Shown piece after piece: positions 9,318-17,713 of a DNA stretch of 64,000 nucleotides. Where the stretch lies: the NCBI RefSeq assembly GCF_013410405.1, contig NZ_JACCFK010000002.1, positions 1,550,001 to 1,614,000 on the forward strand. The letters run 5' to 3'. The position numbers and the translations under genes were made by a program. Position 1 is the first letter of the stretch. Each line of letters opens with the position of its first letter. The notes beneath the pieces are model-generated. The model did no database searches. It worked only from the letters and a program-made list of their open reading frames with translations, and was not told where the DNA came from. Origin of the DNA: Amycolatopsis endophytica (GTDB lineage Bacteria; Actinomycetota; Actinomycetes; Mycobacteriales; Pseudonocardiaceae).

Positions 9318-10543
9318 GCGAGCCGGTTCCCGCCCGTCCGGGCGAGCACGACTTCGACCCGCTGGCGCCCGAAACATTCACCAGCGCGCACGAGCAGTAC
9401 CAGGAGATGCGGTCCCGCTGCCCGGTCGCGCGGAGTGCGACCTACGGCGGGTTCTGGGCACTGTTCCGCCACGAGGACGTGCGCGCGGTCCTGACCGACA
9501 CCGACACGTTCACCACGAGCGTGCAGAACGTGGTGCCCAAGTTCGCCTTCACCGGGCGGCGGCCGCCGCTGCACCTCGATCCGCCCGAGCACACCGGCTA
9601 CCGCCGCGTGATCAACCGGTTTTTCACGCGCGGCAGGATGGACGCGCTGGAACCCGCCGTCCGCGAGCACGCCCGGAAGATCCTCGGTGGACTCGTCGCC
9701 CGCGGTGACGCCGACGTGGCCGCGGAGTACGCACGGGTGTTCCCGGCGCACGTGTTCGCCGAGTTCTTCCACCTGCCGGTCGAGCTGGCCGAGCGGATCG
9801 AGGAGATCAGCGCCGAGTACGTGCGCGCGATCCAGGTGGTGGACGACGAGGAGGTCAAGCGCGGCAGCCGGGTCCTCTACGGCATCGCGGCGGAGGTCAT
9901 CGACCAGCGGCGCCGGCATCCGCTCGAGGACGACCTGACCAGCGCTCTGCTCGCGGAGCGGCCCGGCGGGGAGCCGTTCGCGGACGAGATGGTGCTCGGC
10001 TGCGTGCGGCAGCTGCTGGTGACCGGGATGGTCGCGCCGAGCGTGTTCATCGGGACGATGCTCGCGCACCTGGCCTCGGACAAGGAACTGCAGGCGTTGC
10101 TGCGCACCACTCCGTCGCGGATCCCGGCGGCTGTCGAGGAGTACCTGCGGCTCTACACGCCCTACCGCGGCATGTCCCGCACGCCGCGGCGGGACGTGGT
10201 GATCGGCGGGCGGCTGATCCGCAAGGACGAGCCGATCGCTCTGGTCTACACCTCGGCCAACCGGGACGAGACCGTGTTCCCCGACGGTGAGAACTTCGTG
10301 CTGGACCGGGAGAACCTGCGCGAGGCGATCCCCTTCGGGGCCGGAATCCACGCCTGCCCGGGCGCCCCGCTGGCACGCATGATGCTGGTGATCACGCTCG
10401 ACGAGCTGCTGGCCGCGACCACGGACTTCTCCGTGGCGGGGGAGATCCTGATGGCGCGCTGGGCGGAGTGGGGCACACGGTCGGTGCCGCTGAAGTTCGA
10501 GTCCCTGGGGGTGAGAGGACCAGGCACGCCCGCCTCGTCGTGA
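9314..10543 (+). CDS. cytochrome P450 with atypical I-helix
   Basis: This 409-aa P450 starts in the ATGA overlap with the pseudogene. It has HLDPPEHTGYRR (C helix), EEYLRLYTPYRG (ExxR, K helix) and the heme loop FGAGIHACPGAPLAR with the thiolate Cys. The I-helix segment is LLVTGMVAPSVFIG, in which the usual acid-Thr pair of (A/G)Gx(D/E)T is absent; the broken paralogue also lacks it. This points to a subfamily with altered oxygen activation or substrate-assisted proton delivery. It needs external ferredoxin and reductase, not seen here. The neighbouring MHS carrier suggests a small polar or aromatic acid substrate. Confidence 0.88.
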   Translation: MSEPVPARPGEHDFDPLAPETFTSAHEQYQEMRSRCPVARSATYGGFWALFRHEDVRAVLTDTDTFTTSVQNVVPKFAFTGRRPPLHLDPPEHTGYRRVINRFFTRGRMDALEPAVREHARKILGGLVARGDADVAAEYARVFPAHVFAEFFHLPVELAERIEEISAEYVRAIQVVDDEEVKRGSRVLYGIAAEVIDQRRRHPLEDDLTSALLAERPGGEPFADEMVLGCVRQLLVTGMVAPSVFIGTMLAHLASDKELQALLRTTPSRIPAAVEEYLRLYTPYRGMSRTPRRDVVIGGRLIRKDEPIALVYTSANRDETVFPDGENFVLDRENLREAIPFGAGIHACPGAPLARMMLVITLDELLAATTDFSVAGEILMARWAEWGTRSVPLKFESLGVRGPGTPASS

Positions 10544-10556
10544 TTACCGTGATGGC

Positions 10557-11405
10557 ATGACCGAGGGGAACCCGCTGGGCGAGTACCTGCGTGCCCGCCG
10601 CGAACTCGTCACGCCCGAGCAGGTGAACCTGCCGGTGCTGGGGACGCGGCGGGTTCCGGGGCTGCGCCGGGAGGAGGTCGCGATGCTCGCCGGCATCAGC
10701 TCCGACTACTACCTCCGCCTGGAGCAGGGCCGCGACCGCAACCCCTCCGCGCAGGTCCTGGAGTCCCTCGCCCGCGTGCTGCGGCTCGACGACGACGCGA
10801 CGGCCTACCTGCTGGGTCTCGGCGCCGGCAAGCCCCGGCGTGCGCGGAGGCGGCCGCGCAAGGAGACCGTGCCGCCGGGCATCGTCAAGCTCGTGGCGAC
10901 GCTCTCGCTGCCCGCGTTCGTCGAGGGCCGCTACTTCGACGTGCTGACCGCCAATCCGCTGGCCACGGCATTGTCACCGCGGCTCGTGGTGGGCGGCAAC
11001 CGGCTGCGCGACGTGTTCCTCGAACCGGCCGAGCAGAGCCTGTACCCGGACTGGGAGTCCGTCACCGCCGGGCTGGTCGCCGGGTTCCGCCGGTCGGTCG
11101 GCGCGGACACCGACGATCCCCGCTCCATCGAGCTGGTCGGCGAACTCTCCCTGGTCAGCTCCCGGTTCCGGCAGCTGTGGGCGCGGCACGACGTGCGGGA
11201 CCGGCAGGGCGTCCCCGAGCCGCTCCGCCTCGACCACCCGCAGGTGGGCGAGCTGACGCTCAACCGGGAGAAGCTGAGCATCAGCGGCACGGCGGGTCAG
11301 ATGCTGGCCATCTACCACCCCGAGCCGGGCACCGACGCCGACAAGCTCGCGCTGCTCGCCTCCGCCACGCTGGCGCCCGCCGGGCAGGCGCACGCGCAAC
11401 GGTGA
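10557..11405 (+). CDS. XRE-family regulator with MmyB-like ligand-binding domain
   Basis: This 282-aa protein has an N-terminal Xre-type helix-turn-helix (about residues 8-85: LGEYLRARRELVTPEQ, LRREEVAMLAGISSDYYLRLEQGRD) and a C-terminal PAS-like MmyB ligand-binding domain (VTANPLATALSPRL, LVGELSLVSSRFRQLWARHDV). Proteins of this type are common in actinomycetes and usually control an adjacent oxidoreductase or transporter, with a small ligand or fatty acid in the C-terminal pocket. It follows the P450 by 13 bp in the same direction and may regulate the carrier-P450 group. Assignment is firm at family level. Confidence 0.88.
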   Translation: MTEGNPLGEYLRARRELVTPEQVNLPVLGTRRVPGLRREEVAMLAGISSDYYLRLEQGRDRNPSAQVLESLARVLRLDDDATAYLLGLGAGKPRRARRRPRKETVPPGIVKLVATLSLPAFVEGRYFDVLTANPLATALSPRLVVGGNRLRDVFLEPAEQSLYPDWESVTAGLVAGFRRSVGADTDDPRSIELVGELSLVSSRFRQLWARHDVRDRQGVPEPLRLDHPQVGELTLNREKLSISGTAGQMLAIYHPEPGTDADKLALLASATLAPAGQAHAQR

Positions 11406-11541
11406 CGGTACCGCCGCCGGCACGTTCGAGCTGATCCGCAAGAAGCGCCGCAAGCAGCCCGGTACGCCCTTGGCCGCCACCTACACCGACGAGGTGACGG
11501 CCGGCGGGGTGATCCCGGGGAAGACCGACCGGGTGACCTGA
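11401..11541 (+). other. short open frame or gene remnant after the XRE gene
   Basis: Frame 1 from 11401 to the TGA at 11539-11541 reads about 46 residues with protein-like composition (FELIRKKRRKQPGTP, then TYTDEVTAGG), but it has no clear start or ribosome binding site. It may be the 3' stub of a lost gene. I do not recognise the family. Confidence 0.25.
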
Positions 11542-11569
11542 CGAACTTGTTCGTTACGAACATGTTCGT
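11541..11569. promoter_or_regulatory. tandem palindromic operator for the TetR regulator
   Basis: Two 14-bp boxes sit 1 bp apart: ACGAACTTGTTCGT at 11541-11554 and ACGAACATGTTCGT at 11556-11569. The second is a perfect palindrome and the first has one mismatch. They lie 12-41 bases before the TetR ATG, the normal place for an autoregulatory TetR operator that would also cover the promoter of the downstream monooxygenase. Confidence 0.75.
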
Positions 11570-11581
11570 TACGATGAGCTC

Positions 11582-12265
11582 ATGCCACCTCGCAGCCGCC
11601 GGGAACGACCGGCCAAACCCGCCCTCAGCAGGGAGGGCATCGTCGCCACCGCGGTCCGGCTGATGGACACCGACGGCCTCCAGCGGGTCACCATGCGGCG
11701 GCTCGCGCAGGAGCTCGACACCGGCCCGGCATCGCTCTACGTCTACGTTCGCAACACCGCGGAACTGCACGCGGCGGTGCTCGACGAGCTGCTCGGGGCG
11801 GTGGACCTGCGCCCGGCGCGGGCATCCGGCGACTGGCGGGACCGGCTGGTCGACGTGCTCTCCTCCTACACCGACGTGCTCCTCGCACACCCCGGTCTGG
11901 CGCAGTCGGCGCTGGTGGCGCGCCCGTCCGGCCGGAACTACCTGAACCTGCTGGAGGCGCTGCTCGCGCTGCTGCACGAGGGCGGCGTGCCGGACGACCA
12001 GGCCGCCTGGGGCATCGACCTGCTGTTGCAGACGGCCACCGCGACCGCGGCCGAGCACTCGGTCCGGCGCGGGGAGCCCGGCGCCGAGGACGAAGAGAGC
12101 GCGCTCGTCGAGGCACTGCGCACCGCCTCCGGCCGGACACACCCGCGGCTCGCCGCGCTCGGATCCGACCTGGTGTCCGGTACGGGGCCGGAACGGCGCC
12201 GCTGGGCCTTTCACGTGCTGATCAACGGCACGCTCCACACATCCAGAAGGGGGAACCGATCATGA
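11582..12265 (+). CDS. TetR-family transcriptional repressor
   Basis: At 227 aa it has an N-terminal TetR helix-turn-helix (about residues 18-65: GIVATAVRLMDTDGLQRVTMRRLAQELDTGPASLYVYVRN), close to the TetR/TetR_C-type rather than the AcrR type, followed by an all-helical ligand domain. It is autoregulated in all likelihood through the palindromes directly upstream. The stop overlaps the ATG of the TetX-like monooxygenase by 4 bases (ATGA), so regulator and enzyme form one transcript; the inducer is probably that enzyme's substrate. Confidence 0.9.
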   Translation: MPPRSRRERPAKPALSREGIVATAVRLMDTDGLQRVTMRRLAQELDTGPASLYVYVRNTAELHAAVLDELLGAVDLRPARASGDWRDRLVDVLSSYTDVLLAHPGLAQSALVARPSGRNYLNLLEALLALLHEGGVPDDQAAWGIDLLLQTATATAAEHSVRRGEPGAEDEESALVEALRTASGRTHPRLAALGSDLVSGTGPERRRWAFHVLINGTLHTSRRGNRS

Positions 12266-13365
12266 CGGAACATCACTCGATCGCGATCATCGGCGCGGGC
12301 CTGGGCGGGCTGGCACTGGCGCGGGTCCTGCGCCTGGGCGGGATCGACGCCGCGGTCTTCGACCTCGACGCCGGCCCGGACGCCCGTGACCAGGGCGGAA
12401 TGCTCGACATCCACGAAGAGACCGGCCAGGTCGCCCTGCGCGCGGCCGGGTTGTACGACGAGTTCGCCGCGGCGGTGCACGTCGGCGGTCAGGCGACCCG
12501 GGTCGTCCGGCCCGACGGGACGGTCGCGCTGGCCGACGACAGCGACGACGGCGGCCGTCCCGAGGTGAACCGCCAGGACCTGCGCCGCATCCTGCTGGAC
12601 TCGGTGGCCGGAATCCGCTGGGACGCCAAGGTGACCGGGGCACGCCCGCTCGGTGACGGACGGCACGAGGTCACCCTCGCCGACGGCCGCGTGTTCACCA
12701 CCGACCTGCTGATCGGCGCGGACGGCGCGTGGTCGAAGGTGCGGCCGCTGGTTTCGGACGCCACTCCCGTCCACTGTGGCGTGTCCTTCGTGGAAACCGA
12801 CGTGCCGTCCGGGCGGTATCCCGAGACCGCGCGGCTCGCCGGCGGCGGGGTGATGTTCGCCCTCGGCGGCGGCAGGGGTTTGCTGACCCACCGGGAACCG
12901 GAGGGCACCCTGCACGCCTACGTCGCGCTCAGGTCCCTGCCGGAGGTGGACTACGCCGACAGCGCCGCGGTGAAGGCCGCGCTGCTGGCCGAGTTCGCCG
13001 GCTGGGATCCGCGGCTGCGCACCCTCATCTCCGGGGCCGAGGGAGCGATGGTGCCGCGCCCGATCCACGCGCTGCCGGTCGGCCACCGCTGGCCGCGCAC
13101 GCCGGGGGTGACCCTCCTCGGCGACGCCGCGCACCTCATGTCCCCGTTCGCGGGCGAGGGCGCGAACCTGGCGCTGATCGACGGCGCCGACCTGGCACAG
13201 GCGCTCCTCGCGCACCCCGGCGACACCGAAGCCGCGCTCGCCGCCTATGAGCAGCGGATGTTCCCCCGCGCCGAACAGGAGGCGCGCGGGTCCGCGGAGA
13301 ACCTGACACTGCTGTTCGGCCCGGACCCGGTGCCCGGGCTGCTGGAGATGTTGACGCCCGCCTGA
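12262..13365 (+). CDS. TetX-like FAD-dependent monooxygenase
   Basis: This 367-aa flavoprotein hydroxylase has GAGLGGLALARVL (FAD GxGxxG, residue 11 on), GGMLDIHEETGQVALRAAGL, PEVNRQDLRRILLDSV, and the late FAD motif GDAAHLMSPFAGEGANLALIDG. The order and wording of these motifs match TetX-type tetracycline destructases more closely than generic PHBH-fold enzymes. It lacks a C-terminal thioredoxin-like domain. Coupling with a TetR-family repressor under a double operator resembles an inducible inactivation or tailoring unit for a polycyclic or aromatic compound. Many TetX-like actinomycete proteins do not act on tetracyclines, so that activity is only a hypothesis. Confidence 0.8.
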   Translation: MTEHHSIAIIGAGLGGLALARVLRLGGIDAAVFDLDAGPDARDQGGMLDIHEETGQVALRAAGLYDEFAAAVHVGGQATRVVRPDGTVALADDSDDGGRPEVNRQDLRRILLDSVAGIRWDAKVTGARPLGDGRHEVTLADGRVFTTDLLIGADGAWSKVRPLVSDATPVHCGVSFVETDVPSGRYPETARLAGGGVMFALGGGRGLLTHREPEGTLHAYVALRSLPEVDYADSAAVKAALLAEFAGWDPRLRTLISGAEGAMVPRPIHALPVGHRWPRTPGVTLLGDAAHLMSPFAGEGANLALIDGADLAQALLAHPGDTEAALAAYEQRMFPRAEQEARGSAENLTLLFGPDPVPGLLEMLTPA

Positions 13366-13368
13366 GGC

Positions 13369-13866
13369 TCAGTCCGCGGCGAGCGCCTCGTCGCGCGTGT
13401 CCCACAGCCGCACCACGTCCTGGGCGCCGGTGATCTCCAGCGACCGCCGCGTGAAGCCCGTTCCCGCCACCACGTGCACCCGCCCCGGCGCCTCGGTGCC
13501 CGCGGCCAGCACGACCGCGATCCCCGCCGAGGTTAGGAATCCGACCTCGCTCAGGTCGATCACCAGCCTCGTCCGGCACTGCCGCGCGGCGGGCAGTGCG
13601 ACGGCCTCGAACGCGGGCGCGGTGAGGTGGTCGAGTTCGCCGCTGACCCGCACGAGCGTCGCGCCGGGCAGGTCCTCCACGGCCTCGTCCACGTGGGCGA
13701 CCGGATCCCTCGGTTCGAAGCTGGACACCGTCCGATCCAACCGTGTGCGCACCACGGCAGGAAGACCACTGTCCGGATGTTCCGGTCTTGCGTCCGGTGG
13801 CGCACTGTGGCCTAATATGGCATCAGGTGCCAAAATGGCGTTCCTCACCGGCGACGGGCGCAGCAC
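13369..13866 (-). CDS. STAS-domain protein (anti-anti-sigma factor-like)
   Basis: The frame encodes up to 165 aa, and the STAS domain occupies about residues 55-160. LVRVSGELDHLTAPAF is the first strand pair, and DLSEVGFLTSAGIAVVL carries the Ser that anti-sigma kinases phosphorylate in SpoIIAA/RsbV proteins. The N-terminal 45 residues look like noncoding extension and no good ribosome binding site was found; GTG codons near 13752-13755 would give about 128 aa, closer to family size. No kinase partner is adjacent. It is convergent with the TetX-like gene and divergent from the MftD-like gene. Confidence 0.65.
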   Translation of the reverse strand: MLRPSPVRNAILAPDAILGHSAPPDARPEHPDSGLPAVVRTRLDRTVSSFEPRDPVAHVDEAVEDLPGATLVRVSGELDHLTAPAFEAVALPAARQCRTRLVIDLSEVGFLTSAGIAVVLAAGTEAPGRVHVVAGTGFTRRSLEITGAQDVVRLWDTRDEALAAD

Positions 13867-13889
13867 CGGGTGATTCGGGAGTGACGACG

Positions 13890-15068
13890 ATGTCCAACGG
13901 TTGGTTCGAGACGGTGGCCGAAGCGCAGCGGCGGGCGAAGAAGCGGCTGCCGAAGTCCGTCTACGGCGCGCTGGTCGCCGGCTCCGAACGCGGCGTGACG
14001 GTCGGCGACAACACCGCGGCCTTCGCCGAACTCGGTTTCGCCCCGCACGTGGCGGGCCTGTCCGACAAGCGGGACCTGAGCACCACGGTGATGGGCCAGC
14101 CGGTGTCGCTTCCGGTCGTCATCTCCCCCACCGGCGTCCAGGCGGTGCACCCCGAGGGCGAAGTGGCGGTCGCGCGCGCCGCGGCGGCGCGGGGCACCGC
14201 GATGAGCCTGAGTTCGTTCGCCAGCAAGGCGATCGAGGAGGTCGCGGCGGTCAACCCGCAGACCTTCTTCCAGATGTACTGGGTGGGCAGCCGCGACGTG
14301 CTGGTGCAGCGCATGGAACGGGCCCGCGCGGCCGGGGCGGTCGGGCTGATCATGACGCTGGACTGGTCGTTCTCCAACGGCCGCGACTGGGGCAGCCCGG
14401 TCATCCCGGAAAAGCTGGACCTCAAGGCGATGGCGCGGTTCGCGCCGGAGGGCGTCACCCGGCCGAAATGGCTGTGGCAGTTCGCGAAGACCCGGAAGCT
14501 GCCCGATCTGACGACGCCGAACCTGACCCCGCCCGGCGGCACGGCGCCCACGTTCTTCGGCGCCTACGGCGAGTGGATGGGCACGCCGCTGCCGACCTGG
14601 GAGGACGTCGCGTGGCTGCGTGCGCAGTGGGACGGGCCGTTCATGCTCAAGGGCGTGATGCGGGTGGACGACGCGCGGCGCGCCGTCGACGCCGGGGTCA
14701 CCGCGATCTCGGTGTCCAACCACGGCGGCAACAACCTCGACGGCACCCCGGCCCCGATCCGCGCTCTGCCCTCCATCGCGGACGCCGTCGGGAGCGACAT
14801 CGAGGTACTGCTGGACGGCGGCATCCGGCGCGGCAGTGACGTGGTGAAGGCGGTGGCACTGGGCGCGAAGGCGGTGCTGATCGGGCGCGCCTACCTGTGG
14901 GGGCTGGCCGCCAACGGCCAGGCCGGGGTGGAAAACGTGCTGGACATCCTGCGTGGTGGCATCGACTCGGCCGTCCTGGGCCTCGGCAAGACCTCCATCC
15001 ACGACCTGACCCGCGACGACGTGGTCGTCCCGCCGGGCTTCGAGCGCGCGCTGGGCGTGCCCCGCTGA
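13890..15068 (+). CDS. mftD: MftD-like FMN-dependent dehydrogenase (pre-mycofactocin synthase family), orphan copy
   Basis: This 392-aa TIM-barrel FMN protein starts at ATG 13890 behind GGGAG. It carries WFETVAEAQRRAKKRLPKSVYGAL, DKRDLSTTVMGQPVSLPVVISPTGVQAVHPEGEVAVARAA, and SNHGGNNLDGTPAPIRALP, followed by GGIRRGSDVVKAVALGAKAVLIGRAYLWGLAANGQAGV; each match is to MftD as I remember it rather than to lactate oxidases. The classical active-site SNHGGRQ is SNHGGNN, typical of MftD, where it oxidises the mycofactocin core rather than an alpha-hydroxy acid. The other mft genes (mftA, B, C, E, F) are not in this window, so it is either a distant member or a paralogue with another substrate. Confidence 0.75.
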   Translation: MSNGWFETVAEAQRRAKKRLPKSVYGALVAGSERGVTVGDNTAAFAELGFAPHVAGLSDKRDLSTTVMGQPVSLPVVISPTGVQAVHPEGEVAVARAAAARGTAMSLSSFASKAIEEVAAVNPQTFFQMYWVGSRDVLVQRMERARAAGAVGLIMTLDWSFSNGRDWGSPVIPEKLDLKAMARFAPEGVTRPKWLWQFAKTRKLPDLTTPNLTPPGGTAPTFFGAYGEWMGTPLPTWEDVAWLRAQWDGPFMLKGVMRVDDARRAVDAGVTAISVSNHGGNNLDGTPAPIRALPSIADAVGSDIEVLLDGGIRRGSDVVKAVALGAKAVLIGRAYLWGLAANGQAGVENVLDILRGGIDSAVLGLGKTSIHDLTRDDVVVPPGFERALGVPR

Positions 15069-15071
15069 ACC

Positions 15072-15114
15072 ACCCCGGCGGCGGGCTTCGAGCGGACGAG
15101 CCCGCCGCCGGGGT
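15072..15114 (+). terminator. strong hairpin terminator after the MftD-like gene
   Basis: Starting 4 bases after the stop codon, ACCCCGGCGGCGGGCT (15072-15087) and AGCCCGCCGCCGGGGT (15099-15114) form a perfect 16-bp stem with an 11-nt loop. Only two T follow, as is common for actinomycete terminators. Confidence 0.8.
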
Positions 15115-15820
15115 TTCCACTCCGTAACGGCCACCGCCACCCTGCGACTTACGGACGTACCCGTTCGGCCGCCGCACCGAGACGACCGGAAACCCTAACC
15201 TGAACCGAGACACCGGTGGAACGCACGGAACCTCGTGTCCACGCGCGGTACCTTCGCCGGAACGGGAATCGAGGACGGATCGCCGGTGAGCGCACCCACT
15301 GACAAGGAAGGTGCAGCGCGAACTTCCCGAAGGCGCCGGCGACGAGCTGCGTGAGTGGATCATCGACATCGAGAAGAACCGGCTCGATGTCGAGCAGGGC
15401 ACGGCCTGACCGGCGTCCAGTAACGCTTTGCCGGTACTGATCGTAGTTCGTGGTGACGATCGTGACCCGCTGACCGAGGGCGAGTTTTCCTTGCACAACT
15501 GAGCGATCGCGGCGGTGTAGTCGCCACCGCGCCAGTGGGCGTTCCGGTAGAGCGCGTTTCGCAGCAGGTTCGCCACGACCTCTCGATGAGGGTGGTGGTC
15601 TGCGGCTGGTGGAAGAACGGTTCGTGACTGCGCCCCCACGTGGTGGTTCCCGCCTCCATCACCGCACCTCCGAGCGCCTTTCCTGACCAGTCGGGCGTCC
15701 GTTGAACTGCGTTACAGCGCGGTCGGATGCGGTCCGAGTCCATCACAAACCCCTCGGCGCAGGACGATCCGGGCGGTACTTTCACAGAGCAACCGTCCGT
15801 GCACGAATCTCCGGAGCCGC
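15115..15820. other. gene-free 0.7-kb stretch with possible gene remnants
   Basis: No convincing gene. On the plus strand a GTG at about 15311 opens a short tail (VQRELPEGAGDELREWIIDI, stop near 15409); on the minus strand around 15480-15600 there is a protein-like block (EVVANLLRNALYRNAHWRGG). Neither has a good start, so both look like decayed ends. GC is slightly lower than in the flanks. The last 100 bp must hold the promoter of the MFS fusion gene. Confidence 0.4.
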
Positions 15821-17713
15821 ATGTCCTCCCCGTCGTCCGGCCGCCTGACCGCGGTGCTCGCCTTCGCCGGTGTCGTCGTCGCCGTGATGCAGACGCTCAT
15901 GGTGCCGCTGCTCGCCCAGTTGCCGACGCTGCTGCACGCCTCCAGCTCGGACACCGCGTGGGTCATCACGATCACCCTGCTCACCGGCGCCGTCGCCACG
16001 CCGGTGCTGGGCCGTCTGGGTGACATGTACGGCAAGCGGCGCATGATGCTCGTCGCGCTGACGTTGCAGGTCGCGGGCAGCCTGGTGTGCGGCCTGACGA
16101 CCGCGCTGCTGCCGATGATGATCGGCCGTGGCCTGCAGGGCTTCGCGATCGGCGCGATCCCGCTGGGCATCAGCATCATGCGTGACGAGCTGCCCCCGGA
16201 ACGCCTCGGCGGCGCCGTCGGGCTGATGAGTTCGTCGCTGGGCATCGGTGGCGCGTTCGCGCTGCCGGTCGCGGCGCTGGTGGCGGAGCACTTCGACTGG
16301 CACATCCTGTTCCTCGGCGCGGCCGTGCTCGGCCTCGCCGGTCTCCTGCTGGTGCTGTTCGTGGTGCCGGAGTCCGCGGTCCGCTCACCGGGCCGGTTCG
16401 ACCTGACCGGCGCGATCGGCCTGTCCGCCGGTCTGGTGTGCCTGCTGCTGGCGATCTCGAAGGGCGGCACCTGGGGCTGGGGCAGCACCCGCACGCTGGC
16501 GTCCGCCGGTGCGGCGGCCGTGATCTTCCTGGCGTGGGGGTTCTTCGAACTACGCACCGCCGAACCGCTGGTCGACCTGCGCACCACCGCCCGGCGCCCG
16601 GTGCTGCTCACCAACCTGGCGTCGATCACGGTCGGGTTCGCGCTCTACGCGACCCAGCTCGTGCCGCCGCAGCTGCTGCAACTGCCCACCTCGACCGGGT
16701 ACGGGCTGGGCCTGTCCATGGTCGTCGCCGGGCTGTGCGTCGCGCCGTCGGGCCTGATGATGATGGCGATGTCGCCGGTGGCCGCGAAGCTGATCGCCGC
16801 GCGCGGCCCGAAGGTCTCGCTGCTGTGCGGCATCACGGTGCTCGGCGTCGGCTACGCGGCCGGTCTCGCGCTGATGGGCGCGGGCTGGCAGATGGCGGTC
16901 TTCTCCGGTCTGGCCGGTGCCGGCGTGGGCCTCGCCTACGCCGCGATGCCGAGCCTGATCATGAACGCGGTGCCGGCCACCGAGACCGCGGCGGCCAACG
17001 GGCTGAACACGCTGATGCGCTCGATCGGCACGTCGTCTTCCAGCGCGGTGGTCGGCATGGTGCTCGCCGGCATGACGATCGACCTGGACGGCCGGGCGGT
17101 GCCGAGCCTCGACGGGTTCCGCGCGACGTTCCTGATCGGTCTCGCCGCCTGCCTGGCCGGCCTGCTGGTCGCGTTCTTCATCCCCGGCCGCACCCGCCCC
17201 GCGGACACCATGCTCACCGGTGTCGTCCGCTCCGCACGGGACGTCCTGGAAGGCGCCGCGATCACGCTCATCGGCAAGACCGGCGAACAGGCCGCCACCA
17301 CCGCGACGGACGCCGCCGGCCGGTACTCGCTGAACGTGCCGGACGGCGAGTTCGTCCTGGTGTGCTCGGCCGCGGGTCACCAGCCGGAGGCCGCGCCGGT
17401 GTCCGGACCGGGCGAGCTGGACCTCACGCTGTCCCCGGCGGGACGGGTCAGCGGCGCGGTCCACGCGAAGGGCTCCCCGGTGGGTGGCGCGCTGCTGGTC
17501 ACCACCGACGTGTGTGGTGAGGTCGCGGGCAGCGCCCGGACGCGCGCGGACGGCACGTTCGACCTCGGTGGACTGCCGCCCGGCCGCTACACGCTCGCCG
17601 TCGCCCGCCCCGGCTACCGCGCCGCGGCCGTGCCCGTGCACATCGCCGACGGCGTGGTCCGGCGCGAGTTCTCGCTGATCCCCGCCACCGACGACGTGCC
17701 CGTCACGCGCTGA
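15821..17713 (+). CDS. 14-TM MFS transporter fused to two carboxypeptidase-regulatory-like domains
   Basis: Residues 1-455 form a DHA2-type MFS carrier: TPVLGRLGDMYGKRRMM is the loop 2-3 motif, IGRGLQGFAIGAIPLG follows, and hydrophobic helices continue to FIPGRTRPAD. Residues 460-630 hold two CarboxypepD_reg/Ig-like repeats: GVVRSARDVLEGAAITLIGKTGEQAATTATDAAGRYSLNVPDGEFVLVCSAAG and GRVSGAVHAKGSPVGGALLVTT with ARTRADGTFDLGGLPPGRYTLAVARPGYRA. Repeats of that kind bind proteins or cell wall outside most cells, yet in a 14-helix carrier the C-terminus should be cytoplasmic. The gene starts at ATG 15821 without a close operon partner. Function is probably drug or metabolite export, with an unusual accessory tail. 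Confidence 0.85.
   Translation: MSSPSSGRLTAVLAFAGVVVAVMQTLMVPLLAQLPTLLHASSSDTAWVITITLLTGAVATPVLGRLGDMYGKRRMMLVALTLQVAGSLVCGLTTALLPMMIGRGLQGFAIGAIPLGISIMRDELPPERLGGAVGLMSSSLGIGGAFALPVAALVAEHFDWHILFLGAAVLGLAGLLLVLFVVPESAVRSPGRFDLTGAIGLSAGLVCLLLAISKGGTWGWGSTRTLASAGAAAVIFLAWGFFELRTAEPLVDLRTTARRPVLLTNLASITVGFALYATQLVPPQLLQLPTSTGYGLGLSMVVAGLCVAPSGLMMMAMSPVAAKLIAARGPKVSLLCGITVLGVGYAAGLALMGAGWQMAVFSGLAGAGVGLAYAAMPSLIMNAVPATETAAANGLNTLMRSIGTSSSSAVVGMVLAGMTIDLDGRAVPSLDGFRATFLIGLAACLAGLLVAFFIPGRTRPADTMLTGVVRSARDVLEGAAITLIGKTGEQAATTATDAAGRYSLNVPDGEFVLVCSAAGHQPEAAPVSGPGELDLTLSPAGRVSGAVHAKGSPVGGALLVTTDVCGEVAGSARTRADGTFDLGGLPPGRYTLAVARPGYRAAAVPVHIADGVVRREFSLIPATDDVPVTR

Noticed and set aside
9314..10543. 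Sequencing error as the cause of the missing I-helix motif
   Set aside because: The frame is intact throughout and the neighbouring remnant also lacks the motif.
13890..15068. L-lactate dehydrogenase or oxidase
   Set aside because: The active-site SNHGGRQ is SNHGGNN and the remaining blocks match MftD.
15115..15820. Small genes in the 0.7-kb gap
   Set aside because: Short protein-like blocks lack starts and ribosome binding sites and occur on both strands; treated as remnants.
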